NCBI RefSeq assembly: GCF_000427685.1
Contig: NZ_ATYM01000003.1
Location: 1-64,000 of the forward strand
DNA length: 64,000 bases
Direction of reading: 5' to 3'
Source of the DNA: Haloplanus natans DSM 17983
GTDB taxonomy: Archaea > Halobacteriota > Halobacteria > Halobacteriales > Haloferacaceae
The notes under the pieces were generated by a model. That model worked only from the letters and a program-made list of their open reading frames with translations, made no database searches and was not told the DNA's origin. Positions 1 to 8,720 of this stretch are shown piece by piece. The number at the start of each line of letters is the position of its first letter. The first letter of the stretch is position 1. Both the position numbers and the translations under genes were made by a program.

Positions 1-98
1 ACGATGATGACTCCGACGACCACTCCGACGATGATGACTCCGACGACCACTCCGACGATGATGACTCCGACGACCACTCCGACGATGATGACGAAGAT
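1..98 (+). repeat. 27-bp tandem repeat, about 3.6 copies
   Basis: Three identical 27-bp units begin at 1, 28 and 55 and a fourth partial unit at 82. In the frame starting at base 3 each unit encodes nine residues rich in Asp with Ser and His. The repeat lies inside the C-terminal end of a coding region that enters from the left edge, so the copy number may be larger outside the window. Confidence 0.9.
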
Positions 99-101
99 TA
101 G
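3..101 (+). CDS. C-terminal tail of an acidic repeat protein (partial)
   Basis: The frame from base 3 runs open to a TAG at 99-101 and gives only Asp, Ser, His and a final Glu-Asp: three DDDDSDDHS-type units and a DDDDED end. The start lies outside the window. Acidic tails of this kind are common on secreted or cell-surface haloarchaeal proteins, but nothing here identifies the protein. The tandem nature makes length variation between strains likely. Confidence 0.7.
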   Translation, partial: DDDSDDHSDDDDSDDHSDDDDSDDHSDDDDED

Positions 102-269
102 CTGATACCGGATCAAACCTATCCGCTATTGTAAAGTAACCGTCTGCAGGCACAGTAGTCCCGGGCACCTGCGTTGAGCCCTTCGTATTATGCCAGAATA
201 CTGTGTGGACGCATACGATTCGATGACTGGACGCGAACACACTTTTTGATACCGTACCCACAGCTAGAT

Positions 270-980
270 ATGTATAATCGATTATCGCAAGTCGGTCTCG
301 CCGTTGTGCTCATTCTGGTCGTTAGTGGAGTCGGCACTGTTCAAGCGGGGGCATCACCAGTAGATGGTGATCATATAGTCGTGAAAAATCTTGACGCAAC
401 AGAACAGTCACTCCCTCCTGTTGCGGACGTGGATGAATTGGAGGGTGAGGAAGAGGAAGGTGAAGATGCAGAGGATACGGACGAAGATGAGACAGGCGCG
501 AGTCTGATTGGAGATTGGTGGGGCCTTGGTGGCGAAGTGAATGAGGCTCCGTACATTGGTGTGGTTGAAGCTGGCGTTGTCTTTCTCGTCGTCGGTGTCC
601 TCGGGTACAGTCTCGCAAAGCGAAAGCGATTGCTGCCGATGCAATACCGGCGGTATCAGTTACAAACACACCAGTGGGTCGTTCTCATCGGGACGGCACT
701 AACGCTGCCACACTTCATTGCTGTCGAAGAGTGGGAAGGCCTCGGTCTCGCAGTTGCTGCCTTGCTCGGTGTAGAGGTGGCGAGTGGCCTGTATGGTCGA
801 TATCTACATCGACACGTCGTCCGGCGTGGACGAGGAGACGAGATACCGTCAGTCGTTGGCCGTGTGCTGACTGTCACAAAAGAGACTCTCTTTTCACGAT
901 GGCGACGAATACACGTCTTGCTGACTGCTGTCACTGCCATCATCCTCGTCCTCCACATTATCACCGCAATCGGCGACTGA
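270..980 (+). CDS. Predicted heme-binding membrane protein with N-terminal signal
   Basis: I chose the ATG at 270 because it begins with a typical signal/anchor (about residues 8-27) ending near an Ala-Gly site. The frame is open upstream to a TTG at 174, but that extension is not hydrophobic. An acidic low-complexity stretch (about 45-75) follows, then four or five hydrophobic segments in the C-terminal two thirds. Histidines sit in or next to these helices (THQW, LPHF, YLHRH, RRIH, LVLHI). Such spacing resembles ferric-reductase-like or cytochrome-b-like heme domains. The heme assignment is inference; membrane location is well supported. It stands alone, 168 bp after the acidic-tail gene. 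Confidence 0.6.
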   Translation: MYNRLSQVGLAVVLILVVSGVGTVQAGASPVDGDHIVVKNLDATEQSLPPVADVDELEGEEEEGEDAEDTDEDETGASLIGDWWGLGGEVNEAPYIGVVEAGVVFLVVGVLGYSLAKRKRLLPMQYRRYQLQTHQWVVLIGTALTLPHFIAVEEWEGLGLAVAALLGVEVASGLYGRYLHRHVVRRGRGDEIPSVVGRVLTVTKETLFSRWRRIHVLLTAVTAIILVLHIITAIGD

Positions 981-1384
981 CCTTCTCGTGGTCCCGACTC
1001 AGCCTGATAGTAGAGGAATGACAGCAAAGTTGGAATTGGCCCGTTTCGGACAGTGCCGCACATCTTTCGATGGAGATGAGTCCGTACACGAGTCAGGGGT
1101 ATGGAGTTCTAGTGGTCCCGAGTGACACTTCCCGCCGTGATGTCTTTCGACGAATCGCTCAACGCCCACACGTCGATTGGCCGGCCTACGACGCGACGCC
1201 ACTGTACGACCAAAGTTCACTGACAGCGCTCACAGAGAATATCCGGACCGTCTCGGGGATCTGGTTCGAATCTCGCTGTCTGATCAGTTCCCGCCCGAGT
1301 TGACGGTACGAATCCCAATCGGATCGATGTTTCCGTTCCGGTTGAGACCAGTCCGGGTGATCGTAAATACGATCGGGGAATCCT
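981..1384. other. Stretch without a convincing gene
   Basis: About 400 bp between a plus-strand gene and the convergent end of the DUF6498-like gene. Short open frames on the plus strand (for example 1070-1303 and 1177-1398) overlap in different frames and have no clear domain. They could be the frame-broken remains of one small gene, but I see no decisive sign. No terminator hairpin or repeat stands out. Confidence 0.4.
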
Positions 1385-2773
1385 CTACATTCGTCTGAGC
1401 GCCGCCCAGATCATAAGCACGACCGGCAGCAAAAAAATCGGTCCAACGCCGATAGCGAGTCCGATCAGCTGTGCGGTGTCGACGTTCGGGCTGACGGCGA
1501 GACCGGCGGGAACGGCGAGAAAGGAGAGTGCGAGCAATAGGGCGGACGCGATGACGGCCGAATCACGCTCGGGGCGAGCGGGGTCCGATACGGGCAGTTC
1601 GAGTGTCTCGATCGTGGCGTCGAGATCGGTGACCGGGCCAAGTTGGGCGTCACGGTCGTCGGGGTCGACCCCGGATACCGCCAGCGTGCCGGTGTCGAGC
1701 AGTCGATCCGGGATCGCGTTGCGGATCGAGAACGTCGCCGAGTCCACCGGGGCGGTCCACTGGACGGCCCCGAGTGCCGTATCGTAGGCTACGAGTCGCT
1801 TCTCGTACCGGCGGTACTCGATCGTCCCGTACCGCAGGTAGTAGCTGCCGATACGCGCGCCGGCGACGACGAGGACGAACACGAGCCCGATGATTAACCA
1901 GACCGATCCACCGGTGAGTGCGGCGAACGCCAGCCCGATCAGGATAGCGAACGTGGACCGGTGAGCGAACCCGAACGCGACCATCGGGAGGCTGCCGAGC
2001 AGGACGGGTGCCGCGTCGACGGATATCCGTCCACGAACGGGCCCGTCCGGGGTGTCGATATCCGGACGTGGCTCGGCGTGGCTTCCGCCGAACGCCCCGT
2101 CGAGGACGGACGGCACCGGGAGGTCCGTGTGATCTGTGACGAGCCGATAGACCGAGGTCGCGGTCTTGACAACGACGATGCCGGTGAGGAGGACTAGCCC
2201 ACCGGATCGGTCGCCGGCGCTCGCGAGCAGACCCACCGTGAGAGTCACGAGGCCGAGCTGGAGGGGTTCACGCAGGATCTCTTGGGCGGAGACGTCGGCG
2301 TACTCCTGTCCGGCGAGGTAGTCGGACAGGAACTCGTGGAGCTGTGTGATCACCAGTCCGACACCGCCGACGAGCAGGGACAGCGACGGGCGGATAACCG
2401 GTGCCGCCGTCAACCAGTAGAGGACGCTCGCCGGGAGAACGGCGACGGTCCAGAACCCGAGTATCGACGCCGCGAACGGGACGTTCCGTGGATAGACTGC
2501 AGGGAGCCGGGAGAGGGGACGCCAGCCGCCACGCTTCTCACGGAGCTCGTGGAGCGGCTCGATATCGGGAAGACCCGGCGAGCCACGTTCGGCGAACAGC
2601 GCCTTCGCTGCAGCCAGCAACACCGTCACCAGTCCCTCGATCCAGTAGAGTGTCAAGAGCGAATAGACGTTCCAGCCGAGGGTCAGGACGCCGACCAGCG
2701 GAACGAGGTTGGCGACGGCCGCGACGCTGCCGACGCGATGTCTTTGCCACTCCGACGGGGGACGGACGCGCAT
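1385..2773 (-). CDS. Polytopic membrane protein, DUF6498-like
   Basis: A 462-residue protein with many hydrophobic helices. The N-terminal part (NLVPLVGVLTLGWNVYSLL, then LYWIEGLV) matches my memory of the haloarchaeal DUF6498 family, whose function is unknown. About six to eight helices fall in residues 15-300, with a soluble acidic segment around 225-255 and more helices at 260-315 and 425-460. A soluble domain near 315-420 may lie between membrane halves. The gene is followed on the same strand, further upstream, by two small membrane genes (2841-3056 and 3202-3597), which may be a loose cluster. The family name is from memory and moderately sure. Confidence 0.7.
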   Translation of the reverse strand: MRVRPPSEWQRHRVGSVAAVANLVPLVGVLTLGWNVYSLLTLYWIEGLVTVLLAAAKALFAERGSPGLPDIEPLHELREKRGGWRPLSRLPAVYPRNVPFAASILGFWTVAVLPASVLYWLTAAPVIRPSLSLLVGGVGLVITQLHEFLSDYLAGQEYADVSAQEILREPLQLGLVTLTVGLLASAGDRSGGLVLLTGIVVVKTATSVYRLVTDHTDLPVPSVLDGAFGGSHAEPRPDIDTPDGPVRGRISVDAAPVLLGSLPMVAFGFAHRSTFAILIGLAFAALTGGSVWLIIGLVFVLVVAGARIGSYYLRYGTIEYRRYEKRLVAYDTALGAVQWTAPVDSATFSIRNAIPDRLLDTGTLAVSGVDPDDRDAQLGPVTDLDATIETLELPVSDPARPERDSAVIASALLLALSFLAVPAGLAVSPNVDTAQLIGLAIGVGPIFLLPVVLMIWAALRRM

Positions 2774-2840
2774 GTGTCAGTCGAGACGTGGACGCGAGGT
2801 CTTGCAGCGTTTCATATCGGCGTGGACGAACGGCCGAGGC

Positions 2841-3056
2841 TCATCGCCAGCGGCGGGCGAGTTCGTAGGCGAGGGTCACTGGAATAGTGATACTCAAGAC
2901 CACGAACGTCACGTCGTCGACCGTCGGACTGGATCGAGTGAGCGCGGCGAAGAACACGAGCGCGCCGACGGCGAGGACCCCGACGACGGTCGCAACGTAG
3001 TCCGGGCTCGTCCAGTCCGCTCGGGACGTATCGGAGGGCACGTGCGATGGCACCAC
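2841..3056 (-). CDS. Small two-helix membrane protein
   Basis: A 71-residue product starting at a GTG (3056). Two hydrophobic helices lie at about residues 20-40 and 48-64, followed by a basic C-terminus (ARRWR). I do not recognise a family. It lies 67 bp upstream of the DUF6498-like gene on the same strand, so co-transcription is possible. Codon use (GC-rich third positions) fits a real haloarchaeal gene. Confidence 0.55.
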   Translation of the reverse strand: MVPSHVPSDTSRADWTSPDYVATVVGVLAVGALVFFAALTRSSPTVDDVTFVVLSITIPVTLAYELARRWR

Positions 3057-3201
3057 CGTGTCGTATCGAAGCGATCCTCAAGAATACTGGTGTCGGATCT
3101 CTCTCACCGCGACGGTCGCAGCTTCCGCCCCTACAGCTCCGTGGACACATGGACGACAATTACACAGTCGATAGTCTCCCGCGGCTGCATCCGTGGCGTC
3201 G

Positions 3202-3597
3202 TCATCCTCCCGGTCCACCGACGCGGTCGAGGACACGATCGAGCGGGCCACGATAGGCGAGTTTGCTCCCGGCCCAAGAGGTCCCTACCCACACGCCGAC
3301 GCCGATACCGGCGGCGATGGGGTCCGGGAGTATGCCGGTCGTCTCCCACAGGAAGCTCCCGCCGAGGCATCCCGCGACGAAGACTGTGGCAAACGTGAGG
3401 TGGTGTGGGAGACGGCCCGCTTCGTGTGCGTGACCGAGGCTCACCACGACGAGGCCGAGGAGGAGGTCCACCGCGACGAGCGCGAACGCCGTGGACCGTA
3501 CCCGACCGTCGGTAACGAGGCCACCGACGAGGAGCACAGCGAGTACGGCGACCGCGAGGCCGCGGCCGGCGGTCCGGAGCCATCCAGACCTGGACAT
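3202..3597 (-). CDS. Small polytopic membrane protein
   Basis: The product has four likely transmembrane helices (roughly residues 8-25, 32-55, 65-80 and 92-112 from the chosen start). I chose the ATG at 3597; an in-frame start 24 bp further upstream adds a short polar extension. The C-terminus is Gly/Arg-rich. No family recognised. It is on the same strand as the preceding two membrane genes and may belong to the same unit. Confidence 0.55.
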   Translation of the reverse strand: MSRSGWLRTAGRGLAVAVLAVLLVGGLVTDGRVRSTAFALVAVDLLLGLVVVSLGHAHEAGRLPHHLTFATVFVAGCLGGSFLWETTGILPDPIAAGIGVGVWVGTSWAGSKLAYRGPLDRVLDRVGGPGG

Positions 3598-3810
3598 CCA
3601 CCCAATCCGTGGCACCGCCACAGAATTTCGTTACGGTTCGTCACGCGGAACTACCCACGACCTCGCGACCTGATCGTCCGATCCGTCGGCGTGAGCGCAC
3701 GGGAGCGATGACGCGTGAGATGCCCGGTGCCAGCAGCGAATCCCGACCGAGCCGTACGATGGCGACCCGCACCGCACAGGGTTTATGACGCGTCACACGA
3801 AGCCCGGGAC

Positions 3811-4179
3811 GTGCCCTCCATCCGCGACCTTCGAGCCCGACTCCTCACGCCGGAGAATGTAGGTATCACCGTCGCCATTGTCCTCTCGGTCGTCGGCGCG
3901 TACGCGATCCAACTCCGCGTCAGTACGGGCGTCGCCGCGTTCTTCGGACTGATCGTCCTCGGCGTCTCGACGCCGACGACGCTCACCTCACACGACCTGT
4001 TGGGGACACGGGTCGCCTCCGCAGTCGTCCGCACGGGCGCCGCGTGTACCGCCACCTTCGTCATCTACGTCGGGTCGTTGATTGTCGTTTCCGGACGGGA
4101 CGGGAGTCTCCTCGATGCTGCAGTGGCGTTTACCCTGACTGCACTCGCGGTCGAGGCTGCCGCTCGCACATTGGATTGA
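3811..4179 (+). CDS. Small membrane protein, probably leaderless
   Basis: I chose the GTG at 3811 although the frame is open back to 3715. The upstream part is Arg/Pro-rich and unlike a membrane protein, and a TATA-like TTTATG at 3782-3787 lies the right distance (about 26 nt) upstream for a leaderless haloarchaeal transcript. The protein has about 122 residues and four hydrophobic helices, with no polar domain. Function unknown. Confidence 0.6.
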   Translation: MPSIRDLRARLLTPENVGITVAIVLSVVGAYAIQLRVSTGVAAFFGLIVLGVSTPTTLTSHDLLGTRVASAVVRTGAACTATFVIYVGSLIVVSGRDGSLLDAAVAFTLTALAVEAAARTLD

Positions 4180-4243
4180 GGCGCGGATACGCGTGTGACA
4201 GACAGCACTCTCATACTGTTGGATTGCCATATTCGCGACCGAG

Positions 4244-5227
4244 ATGGAACTCCCTGTGGGAATCACGACCCTCCACCTCTCAAGAAAGAGTGTCTACCTG
4301 CTGGTCCTCGCGGTCGCCCTCATCGGGGCGGGTGGGTACAGCTACGCACAGCAGGGACAGGCGGTCGACGACGCCGTCCCCGTCCAAGCGACGGTCGATA
4401 ACGCACGCGTGGAGCGACTCGACGCCGGCAGAGGCATCGATTACGAACCGGAGATCGAGTACACGTACGAGTATCAAGGCGAGACGTACACGAGCGAGCA
4501 GGTGTTCCCCGGGCCGACGATCCGAACCTACTCGGACCGGTCGAACGCGCAGTCGGTCGTTCGGTCGTACGAGCCGGGGACGACGGTTCGGGCGTACGTG
4601 CGGCCATCGGAGCCGAGCAACGCGTTCCTGATCAGGGAGCGGACCTTATGGCCGGCGCGAGCGGTTGCCATCGGGGGCGTCCTGCTGTGTATCGTCGTAC
4701 TCGCCGGACTGGGATCGAAGCATCCGGGGCAGCACGAACTCCGTCCGGAGCGCGAGGTGCGGTCGCCGCCGTCCCGAACGTGGGTCGAACGCAACGACGA
4801 AAGGCTCCGTCGGCTGTCGAAACGGTCACTCGCTGTCTGCTTCGTGGCGTTCTGGCTCTCGATGGTCGGGTTGGCGTTCGGCATCCTGAGCCTGAGCGAG
4901 GGGTCGGCACGGTCGGTTGAGGCCGACCTGCTCGGACCGGTCGGCCTCCCGCTGCTCGCGGCGGCCGCCTTCTGGATCGGCATGATACTCTCGCTGTGCC
5001 TGTACGGTCTCCAGTCGTTCAGTCGGTACCGACGGCTCCGGCGACGGCTCTCCGAGCCGAAACCGCCGAGTCCGTTCAGACATCCGAGTCGGCTCGTCAC
5101 GATACTCGGGACGGAGGGCAACGAGTTGCCCGAGTACGGACGGCGTGTCCGAGTGACTGGGTGGGCGTTTCTGATCGCTACCGGGATGACCGCCGTCCTC
5201 GTGCAACTCCTCTATACGGCGAGCTGA
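4244..5227 (+). CDS. DUF3592-like membrane protein
   Basis: A 327-residue protein. A first helix (about 15-33) is followed by an extracytoplasmic beta-rich segment (residues 45-120) of the DUF3592 type, with an alternating Tyr/Glu pattern (EIEYTYEYQGETY) and a later 'YEPGTTVRAYV' turn typical of the family. A second helix follows at about 143-160. After a basic linker come three further helices (about 205-225, 240-262 and 305-325). DUF3592 proteins are widespread and uncharacterised; a cell-envelope role is only an inference. The ATG at 4244 is a reasonable start because the first helix follows directly. Confidence 0.7.
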   Translation: MELPVGITTLHLSRKSVYLLVLAVALIGAGGYSYAQQGQAVDDAVPVQATVDNARVERLDAGRGIDYEPEIEYTYEYQGETYTSEQVFPGPTIRTYSDRSNAQSVVRSYEPGTTVRAYVRPSEPSNAFLIRERTLWPARAVAIGGVLLCIVVLAGLGSKHPGQHELRPEREVRSPPSRTWVERNDERLRRLSKRSLAVCFVAFWLSMVGLAFGILSLSEGSARSVEADLLGPVGLPLLAAAAFWIGMILSLCLYGLQSFSRYRRLRRRLSEPKPPSPFRHPSRLVTILGTEGNELPEYGRRVRVTGWAFLIATGMTAVLVQLLYTAS

Positions 5228-5302
5228 GACGCATCTGGGCGGCCGTCTCCCGTGGATTCGAGCCGGATCGAACAGTCATCCGAACGATGTGGCCCCGTCG
5301 AT

Positions 5303-5671
5303 TCAGGATGCCCTGTGAGCAGCGGTCGCCGACAGGAGCAGGAACGCGAGTAGCCCGAGTTGCCACACGACGACGCCGAGCACCCCCGAGTTCGACAGCC
5401 CGGCGTATTCGCTGACCGCCAACGGCCCGACGCTGACTCCGAATAGACCGACTGCATAGCCGAATTTATGATCACGGTCGGTGAACTCAATGTGCGTCCC
5501 GAGGAGGGGGATGTCGAACGCGAGGTAGAAATACGCCGCCCCGGTGTAGGTTGCTGCCGTGGCGAGTGCGGGGAACCAATCCGGAAGGAGAAACTGGTAG
5601 ACGACGGCACCACTCACCACCCCGAACAGTCCGGCGACGGGGAGTGCTACCTCGGGGGCCCGATCGGTCAT
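5303..5671 (-). CDS. Small four-helix membrane protein
   Basis: The frame is open from 5758 but the sequence before the ATG at 5671 is Arg/Cys-rich and non-membrane, so I chose 5671. The 122-residue product has four predicted helices with short loops. It lies 40 bp downstream of another small membrane gene (5712-5921) on the same strand, and the two are probably co-transcribed. No family recognised. Confidence 0.6.
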   Translation of the reverse strand: MTDRAPEVALPVAGLFGVVSGAVVYQFLLPDWFPALATAATYTGAAYFYLAFDIPLLGTHIEFTDRDHKFGYAVGLFGVSVGPLAVSEYAGLSNSGVLGVVVWQLGLLAFLLLSATAAHRAS

Positions 5672-5711
5672 AGTACGAAGGTAGGCGGTTCGACACGTCG
5701 GCCGACTCCGT

Positions 5712-5921
5712 TCAGTACGGGTTCCATACGTACACCACCCCTGCGTACAGGACACCACTTATCGCTCCAACGGAGAGTGCTTCGATACTAGCTCTCTCGG
5801 TGAGCAGAAACGCAGTCAGCGAAACGACGGCGAACCAGAGCGCCCCGTGAACCAGGGATTGCTGCTCCCGTGATAGCGTCTCCGACCAGTTGCCGACGGC
5901 GGTCCAGTCGTCAGCCCCCAT
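5712..5921 (-). CDS. Small two-helix membrane protein
   Basis: A 69-residue product with a short acidic N-terminus and two helices (about 27-42 and 48-66). It precedes the 5303-5671 membrane gene on the same strand with a 40-bp gap. The pair could form a small membrane complex, but nothing in the sequence proves this. No family recognised. Confidence 0.6.
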   Translation of the reverse strand: MGADDWTAVGNWSETLSREQQSLVHGALWFAVVSLTAFLLTERASIEALSVGAISGVLYAGVVYVWNPY

Positions 5922-6303
5922 CGGTCAGTGACCCCTTCTGGCTCCGATGGCTGAGCCGCGAGCGTATCGAGCGCCGAACCACTGTGACAGGCCAGTCGTG
6001 ACGAACGCAGCAGCAATCCGTATTTTCGAGTCACCAGGGGGGAGAGAATTATCGATCGGGATGGGCATATTCGAAATCCGGGTGGGCGATTGATAAGCAT
6101 GGATGCTCGTTTCCACGTGAGAGACGAATCTCGGGCCGGGGACCTCACGGATCGACACTGCGACTGCGGCCGCTTTTGATCATCCCTCTTGTGAAGCGGA
6201 ACGCGGCAACCAGCGTGGTGTCGACCTGTGAGCAGAGATAGACGAAGCCCGTAACGTAATGGCATAACGACTAAATGGAAAGCATGTTTTACATCAACTC
6301 GTG
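5922..6303. other. Intergenic stretch, divergent promoters
   Basis: About 380 bp between a minus-strand and a plus-strand gene, so it should hold two divergent promoters. It is more AT-rich near 6265-6300 (AAATGGAAAGCATGTTTTACA), just before the gene at 6304. The open frames inside are not protein-like. I see no repeat. Confidence 0.4.
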
Positions 6304-6690
6304 ATGGAGCTCCAGCGACTCATTCCGATACTCACCGCACTGCTCGGCGTACTGCTGGCGAGCATCGGGTTAGGCGCCACGGACAGCCTCGTGGTTGAAG
6401 CCGGCGCGGTTGTCGCCGGCGTGGCCACCTTCGGCGGGGGCGTGGCCTGGTACCGACGGCAGCGAGAGCGAGCGGACGAGGTCAGAATTGACGAACGGAT
6501 CGAGCACCTTGCGTACCGCTCGGGTGAGCTTGCATTCAGAGTCTCCCTCGCCTTCGGGATGATTTTGTTCCTCATCGTCGAGGCGGAAAGCGTACCAGTG
6601 ACGGCCAAAGAGGGTCTCGTAATCTTGATCTTGGGTATGGTTGCCACTCGCTTCGGACTGTACGAGTGGTATAAACGACAGTCGGTGTGA
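6304..6690 (+). CDS. DUF2178-like membrane protein
   Basis: A protein of about 128 residues. GTG 6301 and ATG 6304 are adjacent possible starts; I list the ATG. Two helices at the N-terminus (8-27 and 30-46) are followed by a basic loop, an amphipathic segment (VRIDERIEHLAYRSGELAF) and two more helices (about 85-100 and 105-122). This layout, with the conserved DERI...G.LAF segment, matches the DUF2178 membrane proteins that often sit beside a small Xre-type regulator, as here. The next gene overlaps by four bases, so the two are translationally coupled. Confidence 0.7.
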   Translation: MELQRLIPILTALLGVLLASIGLGATDSLVVEAGAVVAGVATFGGGVAWYRRQRERADEVRIDERIEHLAYRSGELAFRVSLAFGMILFLIVEAESVPVTAKEGLVILILGMVATRFGLYEWYKRQSV

Positions 6691-6893
6691 GACTCGTGGA
6701 AAACGATCTCAAAGTCCGGCGGGCGAGAGTGGACGTGACACAGAAAGAGCTCGCCGATGCCGTGAACGTGACCCGGCAGACGATCAACGCCATCGAGCGA
6801 GGGCGGTACGACCCGAGCTTGGAACTGGCATTTGCGCTTGCGGACTTTTTCGGCTGCGATATCGAGGACATCTTCCATCCTGAAATGGAGTGA
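6687..6893 (+). CDS. Small Xre-family helix-turn-helix regulator (YgzD-like)
   Basis: A 68-residue single-domain DNA-binding protein. It shows the standard five-helix Xre fold: 'VTQKELADAVNVTRQTINAIE' region at about residues 17-37 is the helix-turn-helix, followed by GRYDPSLELAFALADFFGC and an acidic end. The GTG start at 6687 overlaps the stop of the preceding membrane gene (GTGTGA). Regulators of this type next to small DUF2178 membrane proteins commonly control their own two-gene unit. DNA-binding is well supported; the target is inferred. Confidence 0.85.
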   Translation: MRLVENDLKVRRARVDVTQKELADAVNVTRQTINAIERGRYDPSLELAFALADFFGCDIEDIFHPEME

Positions 6894-7286
6894 GAACTTC
6901 CGTCTTGTTCGGCACCGTCGAGGGAGCTGTATCGGCTCGTGGCTGGATCGCCACGCGGGAGATACCGTCTGAGTTCGGCCAAAAAACGTGCCGAGAGCAG
7001 TGTTTCGACCTCCGAAACAGCGCTCGGATTTTTTTACGGATCGATAGCATATCCCGGTATGACGCTAATGAGAGCAGGCTGTTGTCCGGATCGCAACGTC
7101 CACATGGAGCGGACGAACGTAACTGCTGAGAGGGCCAGGGGCCTCTATATTGAAAGTGAAAGAGACGGTGGTACGCTCGGCCGGCTCGGTGTCGGGCATC
7201 GACTTCCGCTCTCCCCACTCCTCTATCCGGAATGTGGAGTGATGCAACGTCATCCGGACGGTTCCGAATAGCCAAGGAGTCCTCGT
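6894..7286. other. Stretch without a convincing gene
   Basis: About 390 bp. Overlapping short frames on both strands (6939-7271 plus, 7065-7253 minus) show no domain and no coherent hydrophobicity. A T-rich run at 7027-7035 and a nearby ATG at 7060 could mark an old promoter and start, but the frame soon becomes non-protein-like. Probably intergenic or a decayed gene. Confidence 0.35.
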
Positions 7287-7781
7287 ATGTGTTCCATCGA
7301 GTCATTTCCGACAAAACGCGGCACAGCACGCTTCTCCGAGGGTCGTGTGCACTTCGACGAGTCGCTTTCCGGCTACATTCAGTCACTGTATCAAGAATAT
7401 TGGCAGAGTGGGACGTGGTGGCACAACGGAATCTTCGTCGGATACATGCTTGCATTTCCAATCGGACTCTGGTGGACCGTCAGCGCGGTCCGCAGTGGTG
7501 ATTTCTTACTCATAGCTGTCGTGGCTGGTCTGATGATCGTGCTCTGGCTGGTGGATCGCGTGCGTGGATTCCGATCGCCGGATCGGATTCGACTCGACAC
7601 GATCGAGGAGGTCTCTGCAACGGATGGCCAGAAAGGACTGACACGCCCCCGGCTTATTATCACGTACACCGAGGGAGGAACGACCTATCGGCGTCGCGTG
7701 AATCTTCCGTCGCTCTACACGAGTGGCGGTGAGACGGCATACGAACGGGCACGGACGGCGTTTACGGAGCGCGGATTCTGA
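7287..7781 (+). CDS. Membrane protein with small cytoplasmic beta domain
   Basis: A 164-residue product from the ATG at 7287. Two helices (about 48-66 and 72-90) lie in the middle. The C-terminal part (about 100-164) is a soluble, beta-rich segment with a 'RPRLIITYTEGGTTYRRRVNLP' type strand pattern that resembles PH-like domains of small bacterial and archaeal membrane proteins. The N-terminal 45 residues include a beta segment and may pair with it. No family named with certainty. Confidence 0.6.
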   Translation: MCSIESFPTKRGTARFSEGRVHFDESLSGYIQSLYQEYWQSGTWWHNGIFVGYMLAFPIGLWWTVSAVRSGDFLLIAVVAGLMIVLWLVDRVRGFRSPDRIRLDTIEEVSATDGQKGLTRPRLIITYTEGGTTYRRRVNLPSLYTSGGETAYERARTAFTERGF

Positions 7782-8039
7782 ACGATTCCTGTATTGGTCG
7801 GTACGGCCTCCCTGCGAGGGAAAGTCACCGCTCCCGTGCCTGGTATACCGTACGAACGCGACTGCTGAGTGTATTCTTTCGTGCTTGAGCGTTTCAATTG
7901 CTTCCGACTTCTGCTCGCGGAGTTCAGCTATCCACTTCCGTAGACGTGACCTTTCGCGTCTGTTATTTTTTGTGTTAAGCGTTACATCGGTTCTGTTCTA
8001 TCAGCACTACTAATTGACTATCGGCATAACGTTCTCGCG

Positions 8040-8696
8040 ATGCCCTCCACACGAACTGTCGACCGGCCACAGGAGGCACTCACCATTGCGAAGCGATATC
8101 TCAGACGTGAACGGCCGCTGAGTGCGCTGATCGTCGTGTTCGCCGTAGTTGGATTCCTCGGCGCGTTCGTCGCGACGTCGCTTGTACCCGCAGTCGTCGT
8201 CGGGGGACTGCTGATCGTCGTCGCACGTGCCCCGATCATCGAATCACGCGGGACCGTCCGTCTTCGAACTGACGAGGACGCCGAGTCCGTCGCCGAGTCG
8301 TTCACTGGGCCGACACCGCCGATCCTCGTGTTTCAGTGGGGTATCGCTGACGAGATCCGTACTGGAGATGAAGCGGTCACGTACCGGCTCTCGTATCTGT
8401 TCGGCCTGCGGTCGGTCGAGGTGACCGTCGATACCCGGACGGATCGGACGCCGGATGGCGGCCTTCGGATCGAGTTGGAAGTCACGGTGGACGGCCAGCC
8501 GTGGTCGACGTACGTCGTCACCGTCGACACGCGGGACGACGGGACCGCCGTCGAGTACGAGTACACGGCGGATCGGCGATTCGGCCTGCGGCGGGTTCCC
8601 CAGCGAATCGTCGCGAACCGGTACCGGGACGACGCGCTCGAAGCTCAGGGGTACGCCGTCGTCGAGCGAAACGAACGGTACGGCGCCGCTATCTGA
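8040..8696 (+). CDS. Two-helix membrane protein with soluble beta-rich domain
   Basis: A 218-residue protein. Helices at about 28-46 and 50-62 form a hairpin near the N-terminus. Residues 75-215 are soluble and beta-rich, with repeated Thr/Val strands, a hydrophobic patch 'TPPILVFQWGIADEI', and a conserved-looking end 'RFGLRRVPQRIVANRYRDDALEAQGY'. The last part resembles the helix that closes START/SRPBCC-like lipid-binding folds, but that is inference. It is a stand-alone gene just upstream of the IS1341-type remnant. Confidence 0.6.
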   Translation: MPSTRTVDRPQEALTIAKRYLRRERPLSALIVVFAVVGFLGAFVATSLVPAVVVGGLLIVVARAPIIESRGTVRLRTDEDAESVAESFTGPTPPILVFQWGIADEIRTGDEAVTYRLSYLFGLRSVEVTVDTRTDRTPDGGLRIELEVTVDGQPWSTYVVTVDTRDDGTAVEYEYTADRRFGLRRVPQRIVANRYRDDALEAQGYAVVERNERYGAAI

Positions 8697-8720
8697 ACCA
8701 CAGGTCAGTTATAGAGATTA

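Noticed and set aside
1-98. Regular short repeats as a possible CRISPR
   Set aside because: The repeats are contiguous without spacers and read as one acidic protein tail.
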